This document shows positions 1 through 5,220 of a DNA stretch of 9,068 nucleotides, in pieces (the first letter of the stretch is position 1; each line of letters begins with the position of its first letter). Location: contig CALLPU010000344.1 of NCBI GenBank assembly GCA_938016235.1, positions 1 through 9,068 of the forward strand. The letters are read 5' to 3'. The position numbers and the translations under genes were made by a program. Source of the stretch: an uncultured Granulosicoccus sp. (GTDB lineage Bacteria; Pseudomonadota; Gammaproteobacteria; Granulosicoccales; Granulosicoccaceae). The notes under the pieces are model-generated. The model saw only the letters and a program-made list of their open reading frames with translations. It was not told the DNA's origin and made no database searches.

Positions 1-287
1 CCATCGGCATTGTCATGGCTGCCGGTGAGTATCCCGCGGGCAGCAGCCAGGGCGCGTCCATCGCAGGCATTGAGAACGCAGAGCGAAACGGCAGCAAGGT
101 GTTTCATGCTGGAACGCGACTGGATGGCCAACAACTGGTTACCGCTGGCGGACGCGTTCTTTGCGTGACAGCTACCGGGGACACACTTGCACAAGCCAAG
201 CAGCAAGCTGAGCATTCAGCCGCCGAGATATCGTGGGAAGGTTGTCGGTACAGACGTGATATCGGTCATCGCGCCATCGGTCGCTAA
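1..287 (+). CDS. purD: Phosphoribosylamine-glycine ligase, C-terminal fragment (5' end outside window)
   Basis: This is the tail of GAR synthetase, the ATP-grasp enzyme that joins phosphoribosylamine and glycine in step two of de novo purine synthesis in the cytoplasm. The reading frame is open from base 3 to the TAA at 285-287, giving about 94 residues. What is seen is the C-terminal domain: a VMAAGEYP segment, KVFHAGTRL, GGRVLCVTATG and the closing RDIGHRAI. All of these match the end of the PurD family, whose full length is about 430 residues, so roughly three quarters of the gene lies to the left. The internal ATG at 15 is not the true start. The gene converges on rho with only 19 bases between the stop codons. 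The identification is firm although no active-site part is visible. Confidence 0.93.
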   Translation, partial: IGIVMAAGEYPAGSSQGASIAGIENAERNGSKVFHAGTRLDGQQLVTAGGRVLCVTATGDTLAQAKQQAEHSAAEISWEGCRYRRDIGHRAIGR

Positions 288-298
288 CCGATAGCGCG
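270..298. terminator. Hairpin spanning the purD stop codon, between convergent purD and rho
   Basis: Bases 276-281 (ATCGGT) pair with 287-292 (ACCGAT) around the five-base loop CGCTA. After one C/A mismatch (275/293), bases 270-274 (CGCGC) pair with 294-298 (GCGCG), giving an 11-bp stem that encloses the purD stop codon. No run of T follows on either strand, so this is not a classical intrinsic terminator. It may stabilise the mRNA 3' end or act with Rho. A weaker pair, CGATAG 289-294 with CTATCG 307-312, competes with it. Confidence 0.4.
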
Positions 299-306
299 CG
301 ATGAAC

Positions 307-1563
307 CTATCGCTTCATTGAATCGAAAAATTCGTTGTTGGTTTTGGTCTGCTGCAAACGACCCAACAGGAATTCGACGGCTTCTATTTCATCCATCGAA
401 TGGATGAACTTGCGCAGAATCCAGGTTTTTTGCAGTTCTTCCGGATCCATCATCAACTCCTCGCGGCGGGTGCCTGAACGATTGATGTTGATGGCAGGGA
501 ATACTCGCTTTTCAGCGATTTTACGATCCAGATGCAATTCCATATTACCCGTGCCTTTGAACTCTTCGTAGATAACCTCATCCATTTTGGATCCGGTATC
601 TACCAGTGCCGTGGCGATAATGGTCAGGCTGCCGCCTTCTTCAATATTACGTGCAGCACCGAAGAATCGCTTGGGCCGGTGCAACGCATTCGCATCGACA
701 CCACCGGTTAGCACTTTGCCCGAGGAAGGAACAACGGTGTTGTACGCTCTTGCCAATCGCGTAATGGAATCGAGCAGTATCACAACGTCTTTCTTGTGCT
801 CAACCAGCCTTTTGGCTTTCTCTATAACCATTTCGGCGACCTGAACGTGCCGCGCAGCCGGTTCATCGAAGGTACTGGATATGACTTCGCCCTGCACCAT
901 CCGCTGCATCTCTGTGACCTCTTCAGGACGCTCATCGATAAGCAACACAATGAGGTAGGAGTCGGGAGAGTTGGCAGCGATGCTTTGCGCGATGTTTTGC
1001 AGCATCAAGGTTTTACCGGCCTTTGGCGGCGATACGATCAGACCGCGTTGGCCGCGACCGATAGGCGCTGCGAAATCAATGATGCGAGCCGTGATGTCTT
1101 CGGTACTGCCGTTACCGCGCTCCATGGTAAAACGCTCATTCGCGTGCAACGGTGTCAGGTTTTCAAACAGCACCTTGTTCTTGGCCTGCTCTGGCGGGCT
1201 GAAGTTGATTTCATCAACCTTGAGCAATGCAAAATATCGCTCACCCTCTTTCGGAGGCCGTATCTTGCCGAATATGGAATCGCCCGTCCGTAAGGCAAAC
1301 CGCCTGATCTGGCTCGGCGATACGTAAATATCGTCTGGCCCGGCAAGGTAGGAGCTATCGGAGGATCTCAGGAATCCAAAGCCATCCTGCAATATTTCAA
1401 GAACACCACCACCGAATATGTCTTCGCCTTTACGCGATTGCGCTTTCAGGATCGAAAAGATCATGTCCTGCTTGCGCTGTCTGGCGATGCTCTCTACGCC
1501 GATCGAACTGGCAAGTTCAATGAGCTCGGTGGGGTTCTTTTTCTTTAGATCAGTCAGGTTCAT
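307..1563 (-). CDS. rho: Transcription termination factor Rho
   Basis: Rho is the hexameric RNA-dependent ATPase that loads on C-rich, unstructured nascent RNA and stops RNA polymerase. The protein has 418 residues against 419 in E. coli, starts with the same MNLT and needs no gaps for most of its length. Visible parts are the N-terminal helical domain (about 1-47), the cold-shock-like primary RNA-binding domain with GFGFLRS and the [18 protein letters not shown] stretch (about 50-118), Walker A PPKAGKT (about 179-185), [14 protein letters not shown], Walker [17 protein letters not shown] (about 260-275), the Q-loop region [17 protein letters not shown] and the R-loop region [21 protein letters not shown]. 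No key residue looks lost. It lies downstream of trxA on the same strand, as in E. coli. There is no recognisable Shine-Dalgarno before the ATG, and the leader looks regulated (separate entries). The stop is TAG. Confidence 0.98.
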   Translation of the reverse strand: MNLTDLKKKNPTELIELASSIGVESIARQRKQDMIFSILKAQSRKGEDIFGGGVLEILQDGFGFLRSSDSSYLAGPDDIYVSPSQIRRFALRTGDSIFGKIRPPKEGERYFALLKVDEINFSPPEQAKNKVLFENLTPLHANERFTMERGNGSTEDITARIIDFAAPIGRGQRGLIVSPPKAGKTLMLQNIAQSIAANSPDSYLIVLLIDERPEEVTEMQRMVQGEVISSTFDEPAARHVQVAEMVIEKAKRLVEHKKDVVILLDSITRLARAYNTVVPSSGKVLTGGVDANALHRPKRFFGAARNIEEGGSLTIIATALVDTGSKMDEVIYEEFKGTGNMELHLDRKIAEKRVFPAININRSGTRREELMMDPEELQKTWILRKFIHSMDEIEAVEFLLGRLQQTKTNNEFFDSMKR

Positions 1564-1577
1564 ACACGAAGTACGTG

Positions 1578-1594
1578 AAAAGGCGATGATCGCC
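1578..1594 (-). terminator. Small attenuator-like hairpin with U tract just upstream of rho
   Basis: On the minus strand GGCGA (1594-1590), loop TCA, TCGCC (1586-1582) is followed directly by TTTT (1581-1578), only 14 bases before the rho ATG. A five-base stem and four U make a weak terminator at best. It could act as a pause site or as structure near the ribosome entry region. A second small pair, CACG/CGTG at 1577-1574 and 1568-1565, sits between it and the start codon. Confidence 0.25.
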
Positions 1595-1690
1595 GGAATC
1601 GAAGATTGGCCACAGGACGTGGCTGGAAAGTCTGGAAGTGAGGTGTTTTTTTGAAACTTTGGACGTGGGGCGCGCTGGGGAGTTAGCGGG
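1595..1690 (-). promoter_or_regulatory. C-rich, G-poor rut-like segment in the rho leader
   Basis: On the rho-sense strand these 96 bases contain by hand count 40 C and 13 G. The core, about 1670-1619, has about 21 C and only 4 G, with many CC, TC and AC steps (for example CACCTCACTTCCAG). A high C/G bubble free of strong structure is the known signature of Rho utilisation sites. It ends about 30 bases before the rho start codon, which suits premature termination of the rho transcript by Rho itself. The function is inferred. Confidence 0.45.
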
Positions 1691-1816
1691 CTACTTCACG
1701 TGATGTCTGGAATCTATCACGAAAGAATTCATGGAGTCCAGCATAAATGGGGCCTGGAGGAATGACCTGAATAGCCAGCCAGAATGATGCCAAGCCGTTA
1801 TCGGCCTGCCAGCCAT
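1691..1816 (-). CDS. Possible 41-residue rho leader ORF
   Basis: An ATG at 1816 opens 41 codons ending at TAG 1693-1691. The peptide begins [16 protein letters not shown] and ends SRHHVK. I recognise no family. It lies where E. coli has the rhoL leader reading frame, upstream of the C-rich stretch, so translation of it could in principle control Rho access to the leader. Against it: no clear ribosome binding site precedes the ATG, and an ORF this short can arise by chance. Its sequence does not resemble the E. coli RhoL peptide as I remember it. Treat it as a positional candidate only. Confidence 0.22.
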   Translation of the reverse strand: MAGRPITAWHHSGWLFRSFLQAPFMLDSMNSFVIDSRHHVK

Positions 1817-1880
1817 CAGACCAGCAAGCCGCTAACACGCTCCGTTAGAGTCGGGAGCTACAACGGTCAAATAACGAGTA

Positions 1881-2207
1881 TCAGGCGTTTTCGTCAAGAA
1901 ATTCAGTAAGCTGCGCTTTGTTAAGCCCACCAACCTTGGTGCTCTCGACCGCGCCATTCTTGAAAAGCATGAGCGTTGGAATGCTGCGAATGCCGTACTT
2001 GGGGGGAGTATTGGGATTCTCGTCTATATTCATCTTGACGATTTTCACTTTTCCCGCATAACCAGGAGCTACATCTTCAAGTACCGGAGTAATCGCCTTA
2101 CAGGGACCACACCACTCGGCCCAGTAATCAACCAGAACAGGTGTGTCCGATTTAAGCACCTCATCTTCGAAGGTCGCGTCGGTAATGGGAGTAATATGGT
2201 CGCTCAT
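1881..2207 (-). CDS. trxA: Thioredoxin 1
   Basis: Thioredoxin is the small cytoplasmic dithiol protein that reduces disulfides in ribonucleotide reductase, peroxiredoxins and other clients, and is itself recycled by thioredoxin reductase. The 108-residue product matches the usual length of about 109. It carries the active site WCGPC at residues 32-36 (Cys33 and Cys36), the buried Asp27, Lys58, and the cis-proline motif SIPT with Pro77. A GTG two codons upstream (2213) is also in frame, but the AGAGGTG ribosome binding site at 2217-2211 overlaps that GTG. The site is well placed for the ATG at 2207, so the ATG is chosen. The gene is divergent from rhlB and co-directional with rho, as in E. coli. 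Confidence 0.97.
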   Translation of the reverse strand: MSDHITPITDATFEDEVLKSDTPVLVDYWAEWCGPCKAITPVLEDVAPGYAGKVKIVKMNIDENPNTPPKYGIRSIPTLMLFKNGAVESTKVGGLNKAQLTEFLDENA

Positions 2208-2210
2208 TTG

Positions 2211-2217
2211 CACCTCT
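2211..2217 (-). promoter_or_regulatory. Ribosome binding site that fixes the trxA start
   Basis: AGAGGTG on the minus strand is complementary to the 16S 3' end. Its GAGG core ends five bases before the ATG at 2207. It overlaps the alternative GTG codon at 2213, which therefore cannot be the start served by this site. Confidence 0.7.
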
Positions 2218-2293
2218 GTGTTATACCGTGTGGTCTGGCAGCACTAAAACGTACTGCTGAAAAAAGGAAAAGTGGCAATTTGCCCACGCACGA

Positions 2294-2322
2294 ACAATAT
2301 GCACTGCTCGCTCGTTTATCAA
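2294..2322 (-). promoter_or_regulatory. Sigma70-type promoter for trxA
   Basis: On the minus strand the -35 box TTGATA (2322-2317, five of six consensus bases) and the -10 box TATTGT (2299-2294, four of six) are separated by exactly 17 bases. Transcription would begin near 2287 and give an 80-base leader. A second -10-like TATAAC lies nearer the gene (2225-2220), but it would leave only about eight leader bases and lacks a good -35. Confidence 0.55.
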
Positions 2323-2367
2323 GCGTTCACGCCCTCACCTTACGCACGCCCATTGGCGCTACCCCAT

Positions 2368-2393
2368 CAGATCGCATGGCACAGATCGCATGA
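2368..2393 (+). repeat. 11-bp direct repeat over the rhlB start, with ATGA overlap
   Basis: CAGATCGCATG occurs at 2368-2378 and again at 2382-2392 with three bases between. The second copy contains the rhlB ATG. The ATG in the first copy (2376) opens a five-codon frame, MAQIA, whose TGA (2391-2393) overlaps the rhlB ATG as ATGA. No Shine-Dalgarno is visible before rhlB, so the overlap could allow reinitiation. It may equally be a chance duplication. Confidence 0.4.
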
Positions 2394-3949
2394 CAACAGA
2401 ACCCAACGGCACAACGCCCGATACCCCTTCAAACGGCGAAGCTGTCAGCTCACCGGGCAACGTGATTCATTCGTTCCGTGAACTCAACCTGCCCGAATCC
2501 CTGTTGAAAGCCACTGACGAGCTGGGCTTTGACAACTGCACTGAAATACAAGGCCTGTCTTTGCCGGTTATCGCAGCCGGTAAGGACATTGCAGCACAAG
2601 CGCAGACAGGTACCGGCAAGACAGCCGCTTTTCTACTGGGCAGTTTTGCCAGGCTACTCGCGAAGCCACCCGAGGAAAGACGACACGATCAACCGCGCAT
2701 GCTGGTCATTGCACCCACTCGCGAACTGGCCATGCAGATCAAGAAAGACGCGGATTCACTGGGACAGCACACCGGACTCAAGTGCGCCGTTGTCTATGGT
2801 GGCATCGACTACGACAAACAGCGCAAGGAACTCGCTGCTGGCGTCGATGTATTGATCGGTACGCCCGGACGTCTGATTGATTACTTCAAACAGAAAATCT
2901 TCGACCTGAAAAAACTGGAAATCTGTGTTCTCGATGAAGCGGATCGCATGTTCGACCTGGGTTTCATTGCCGATATTCGCTTCCTGCTACGTCGTATGCC
3001 ACCGCCTGAAGAAAGGCTGAGCATGTTGTTTTCAGCTACGTTATCGCATCGGGTCATGGAACTTGCCTATGAGCACATGGACAACCCGGAGCCGATTAAA
3101 ACCGAAACAACTGGCGTAACGGCTGAAGGTGTTCGACAAGCCCTGTATCAACCGGCTACCGATGAAAAAATTCCCCTGTTACTGGGACTGCTGGATTCTC
3201 TGCAGCCGCCGCGCTCCATCATTTTCGTCAACACCAAGCGCGCTGCTGAAAAAATAGAGAGTTTTCTGGTTGGCAACGACATTGCCTGCGGTACCTTGTC
3301 CGGCGATGTCCGGCAAAGCAAGCGTCAACGTATATTGCAGGACTTCACGGCCGGTAAGTTACCGGTGCTGATCGCTACCGATGTGGCCGCTCGCGGTTTG
3401 CACATCGACGATGTCAGTCACGTGTTCAATTACGATCTGCCGCAACAGGCTGAAGACTACGTGCACAGAATCGGGCGAACAGCCCGTGCCGGCACTCAAG
3501 GTGTTGCCGTCAGTTTTGCCTGTGAAAACTATTCCTTCTCGTTACCGGAAATTCAGGAATATATCGGCCAGAGCATTCCACTGGAGATGATCACCGACGA
3601 ATTGCTCATCAAACCGAAGCCGCCCAAACGCATTGAGCGAGATCGCGTCAGTAGTGGTCCCCGCGGTAAGAATGCACGTGGCGGGTCTCGTGATGCCAGC
3701 GGCGGACAGCGAAAACCCCGACACAAGCCTCGTTCGGGGAAGCGCGAGGCAAGAGCCGATGAAAAATCCCCGGAAACCGCCGGCAGCGCCAAGGCCGAAT
3801 CTGCAACGGCTGGCCAGACACCGGCCAGCGACAAACCTAAAAGAAGACGCAGGCGCCGAAAACCCGCTTCAGAGCGTGGTAGTGCTGATGCAACAGCCAA
3901 TAATCAGTCGCCCAAGCCCCCGCAGGACACGCCTGCCTCCTCAGATTAG
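2390..3949 (+). CDS. rhlB: DEAD-box ATP-dependent RNA helicase RhlB
   Basis: RhlB unwinds structured RNA using ATP. In E. coli it works in the RNase E degradosome. The 519-residue product shows every superfamily 2 motif in order: Q motif (TEIQ, Gln54), motif I AQTGTGKT 71-78, Ia PTRELA 109-114, Ib TPGR 158-161, II DEAD 182-185, III SAT 215-217, IV IIFVNTK, V ATDVAARGLHI 329-339 and VI HRIGRTARAG 359-368. RhlB is chosen over RhlE, SrmB or DeaD because of the trxA-rho neighbourhood and the ACENYSFSLPEIQEYIGQSIP block, which mirrors the E. coli RhlB end. From about residue 408 a low-complexity basic tail of some 110 residues follows, with a run of six arginines at 485-490, making the protein about 100 residues longer than E. 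coli RhlB. The start lacks a clear ribosome binding site. No in-frame ATG near it fits better. Confidence 0.95.
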   Translation: MTTEPNGTTPDTPSNGEAVSSPGNVIHSFRELNLPESLLKATDELGFDNCTEIQGLSLPVIAAGKDIAAQAQTGTGKTAAFLLGSFARLLAKPPEERRHDQPRMLVIAPTRELAMQIKKDADSLGQHTGLKCAVVYGGIDYDKQRKELAAGVDVLIGTPGRLIDYFKQKIFDLKKLEICVLDEADRMFDLGFIADIRFLLRRMPPPEERLSMLFSATLSHRVMELAYEHMDNPEPIKTETTGVTAEGVRQALYQPATDEKIPLLLGLLDSLQPPRSIIFVNTKRAAEKIESFLVGNDIACGTLSGDVRQSKRQRILQDFTAGKLPVLIATDVAARGLHIDDVSHVFNYDLPQQAEDYVHRIGRTARAGTQGVAVSFACENYSFSLPEIQEYIGQSIPLEMITDELLIKPKPPKRIERDRVSSGPRGKNARGGSRDASGGQRKPRHKPRSGKREARADEKSPETAGSAKAESATAGQTPASDKPKRRRRRRKPASERGSADATANNQSPKPPQDTPASSD

Positions 3950-4026
3950 GGAGCAAAACCGAGCATATCTGTAAATGTGTGGTCTGAGTCACGAAAAACA
4001 GTAGACTGGGATCATGTAGGAACGAT

Positions 4027-4075
4027 AGTGCGGAAGTCCTCTGCCCAGCGCAGCTTCTCGCACCGTTCCCGCATT
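4027..4075 (+). promoter_or_regulatory. Foldable leader segment before the cold-shock gene
   Basis: AGTGCGG (4027-4033) can pair with CCGCATT (4069-4075), one pair being G-U. With a bulged C at 4068, two more A-T pairs extend the stem. Inside it, CTGC (4041-4044) pairs with GCAG (4050-4053). The 152-base gap between rhlB and the cold-shock gene is about the length of the long temperature-sensing leaders of cspA-type genes. I see no cold-box match and no convincing promoter, so a thermosensor role is inference. Confidence 0.25.
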
Positions 4076-4090
4076 GATGCAGCAACCAAC

Positions 4091-4094
4091 GAGG
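4091..4094 (+). promoter_or_regulatory. Ribosome binding site of the cold-shock gene
   Basis: GAGG lies seven bases before the ATG at 4102. A second purine run, AGGAA at 4096-4100, is too close to serve. Confidence 0.6.
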
Positions 4095-4101
4095 CAGGAA
4101 A

Positions 4102-4305
4102 ATGGCGACAGGTACAGTCAAGTGGTTTAACGAGGCAAAAGGGTTCGGTTTTCTGGCACAAGACGACGGTGGCGACGATGTGTTCGTTCACTTCTCAGCG
4201 ATCAAATCCGAAGGGTTCAAGACCCTGAACGAAGGCCAGAAGGTTACCTTCGATGTGGAGGCCGGTGCGAAAGGCCCCCAGGCGACGAGCGTCGTACCCG
4301 AATAG
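4102..4305 (+). CDS. Cold-shock domain protein (CspA family)
   Basis: This 67-residue protein is a single cold-shock domain, a five-stranded OB fold that binds single-stranded RNA or DNA and melts RNA secondary structure. It has the usual start [14 protein letters not shown], with RNP1 KGFGFL at 13-18 and RNP2 VFVHF at 27-31, then [11 protein letters not shown] and a conserved C-terminal strand. Length and motifs match the CspA/CspD/CspE group, but the exact paralogue cannot be told, so no symbol is given. It follows rhlB on the same strand after 152 bases and has its own GAGG ribosome binding site. Pairing an RNA helicase with an RNA chaperone is sensible, but joint transcription is not shown. 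A hairpin with a T run follows. Confidence 0.96.
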   Translation: MATGTVKWFNEAKGFGFLAQDDGGDDVFVHFSAIKSEGFKTLNEGQKVTFDVEAGAKGPQATSVVPE

Positions 4306-4311
4306 CCACAA

Positions 4312-4354
4312 TGCCCATGTGAGCATGGCAACTAGAGTGTCATGCTGACATTTT
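4312..4354 (+). terminator. Two tandem hairpins with T tract after the cold-shock gene
   Basis: The first hairpin is TG, bulged C, CCATG (4315-4319), loop TGAG, CATGG (4324-4328), CA. The second is TGTCA (4338-4342), loop TGC, TGACA (4346-4350), followed at once by TTTT (4351-4354). A G-T and an A-T pair can extend the second stem into the T run. The stems are short and not GC-rich, so termination may be partial. Confidence 0.45.
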
Positions 4355-4464
4355 AGAGGTCTGGGTGCTCCCACGCACAGCCGGTCTTGCGGCCAGGATG
4401 ACAGTGCCGGCAATTGTTTGCAGCGGTGTTACAGGTTGATACCGCCTTACAGCGCGGCTTGGCC

Positions 4465-4470
4465 TATAAT
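4465..4470 (+). promoter_or_regulatory. Probable -10 box for the methyltransferase-tolC-lpxL-waaA block
   Basis: TATAAT is a perfect -10 hexamer, 83 bases before the first ORF of the block. No good -35 lies at 16-18 bases. The nearest candidate, TTGATA at 4436-4441, is 23 bases away, too far for normal use. The promoter may need an activator, or the box may be fortuitous. Confidence 0.4.
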
Positions 4471-4552
4471 TCGCTCTCTCTAGTGGCTTTCTAATGTTCT
4501 TGCACCTGTCGCAAGTACGCCACGCTATCAACGACATCACTGGCACCGTCTC

Positions 4553-5215
4553 ATGGATTTTCAGCAAGCCCGCAGCAATATGATCGAACAGCAGGTCCGT
4601 CCCTGGGATGTACTTGACCAACGGGTTCTCGACGTGTTCGCCGAAGTACCGCGGGAAGCCTTTCTGGGCGCCGAGCACGGCGGTGTTGCCTACAGTGACT
4701 TTCAACTACCCATCGGCTTCGGCCAGCACATGCTCAAACCCACTCTGGACGGCCGGCTGTTGCAGGCATTGCTGCTGGAAGTCACCGACACGGCTCTGGA
4801 AATTGGTACCGGTAGCGGCTACCTCACGGCCTGCCTGGCGCGGCTGTGCGCACACGTAGACAGTATTGAAATCATTCCTGAACTTGCCGAGCAGGCCAAA
4901 GCCAGGCTCACTGAACGGGGCGTTGCCAATGTCAGCGTGATGCACCAGGACGCCGCAGCTGTCTGGGATGCTCGCGACGGGTATGACGCCATTGCGTTTT
5001 CCGGGGCAGTGCCATCTGTGCCGGATTACTACCGACAGAAGCTGAAGGTGGGTGGCCGTCTATTTGCATTTATTGGTGAGAATGAACGTCCAACCATGGA
5101 AGCGATTCTGGTAACACGCGTAAAAGACACCGAATGGAGCCGCGAAAGCCTGTTTGAAACACGCGTCGATCCCCTGATCAACTTTGCTTCCGAATCCCCC
5201 AGCTTCGTATTCTGA
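4553..5215 (+). CDS. Protein-L-isoaspartate O-methyltransferase-like SAM methyltransferase (divergent)
   Basis: The 220-residue protein belongs to the Pcm family (COG2518 type), whose classical members methylate isoaspartyl residues in damaged proteins. SAM-binding motif I LEIGTGSGY is at 82-90, an acidic post-I motif (IEI) at about 105-107, YDAIAFSGAVPSVP at about 144-157 and LKVGGRLFAFIGE at 164-176. The classical active-site block GQTISQP reads GQHMLKP here (58-64), so the serine of the E. coli enzyme is a leucine and the preceding threonine a histidine. The N-terminus ARSNMIEQQVRPWDVLD and the leading position before tolC fit a subgroup that I recall beside tolC in other proteobacteria. 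The substrate is therefore uncertain, and the symbol pcm is withheld. There is no clear ribosome binding site, and no alternative in-frame start codon lies in the 60 bases upstream. The stop is five bases before tolC. Confidence 0.85.
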   Translation: MDFQQARSNMIEQQVRPWDVLDQRVLDVFAEVPREAFLGAEHGGVAYSDFQLPIGFGQHMLKPTLDGRLLQALLLEVTDTALEIGTGSGYLTACLARLCAHVDSIEIIPELAEQAKARLTERGVANVSVMHQDAAAVWDARDGYDAIAFSGAVPSVPDYYRQKLKVGGRLFAFIGENERPTMEAILVTRVKDTEWSRESLFETRVDPLINFASESPSFVF

Positions 5216-5220
5216 TCATC

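Larger units (their letters stand above)
1564..1880 (-). promoter_or_regulatory. trxA-rho intergenic region / rho leader
   Basis: These 317 bases hold no gene that I recognise. Read on the minus strand from trxA towards rho they contain: a weak ORF (1816-1691), a weak sigma70-like pair TGGACT (1740-1735) and TAGATT with an 18-base gap, a C-rich and G-poor stretch (1690-1595), and a short hairpin with four U (1594-1578). No strong intrinsic terminator is seen after trxA, so read-through from trxA into rho is possible. In E. coli the matching region (rhoL) mediates Rho autoregulation. That the same happens here is inferred from base composition and position. Confidence 0.5.

Noticed and set aside
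796..1327. Long plus-strand open frames opposite rho
   Set aside because: They are antisense shadows of a highly conserved gene. They lack recognisable domains and arise from its codon bias.
1644..1650. Run of seven T on the plus strand as a terminator tract
   Set aside because: No GC-rich stem precedes it on the plus strand, and both flanking genes are read on the minus strand, where it is a run of A.
2208..2213. GTG at 2213 as an upstream start for trxA
   Set aside because: It overlaps the AGAGGTG ribosome binding site, which is correctly spaced only for the ATG at 2207. The ATG start also gives the usual MSD... thioredoxin N-terminus.
2196..2393. 65-codon plus-strand frame across the trxA start and the divergent gap
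   Set aside because: It has no ribosome site, overlaps the trxA promoter and start, and resembles no protein I know. Only its last codons are of interest for the ATGA overlap.
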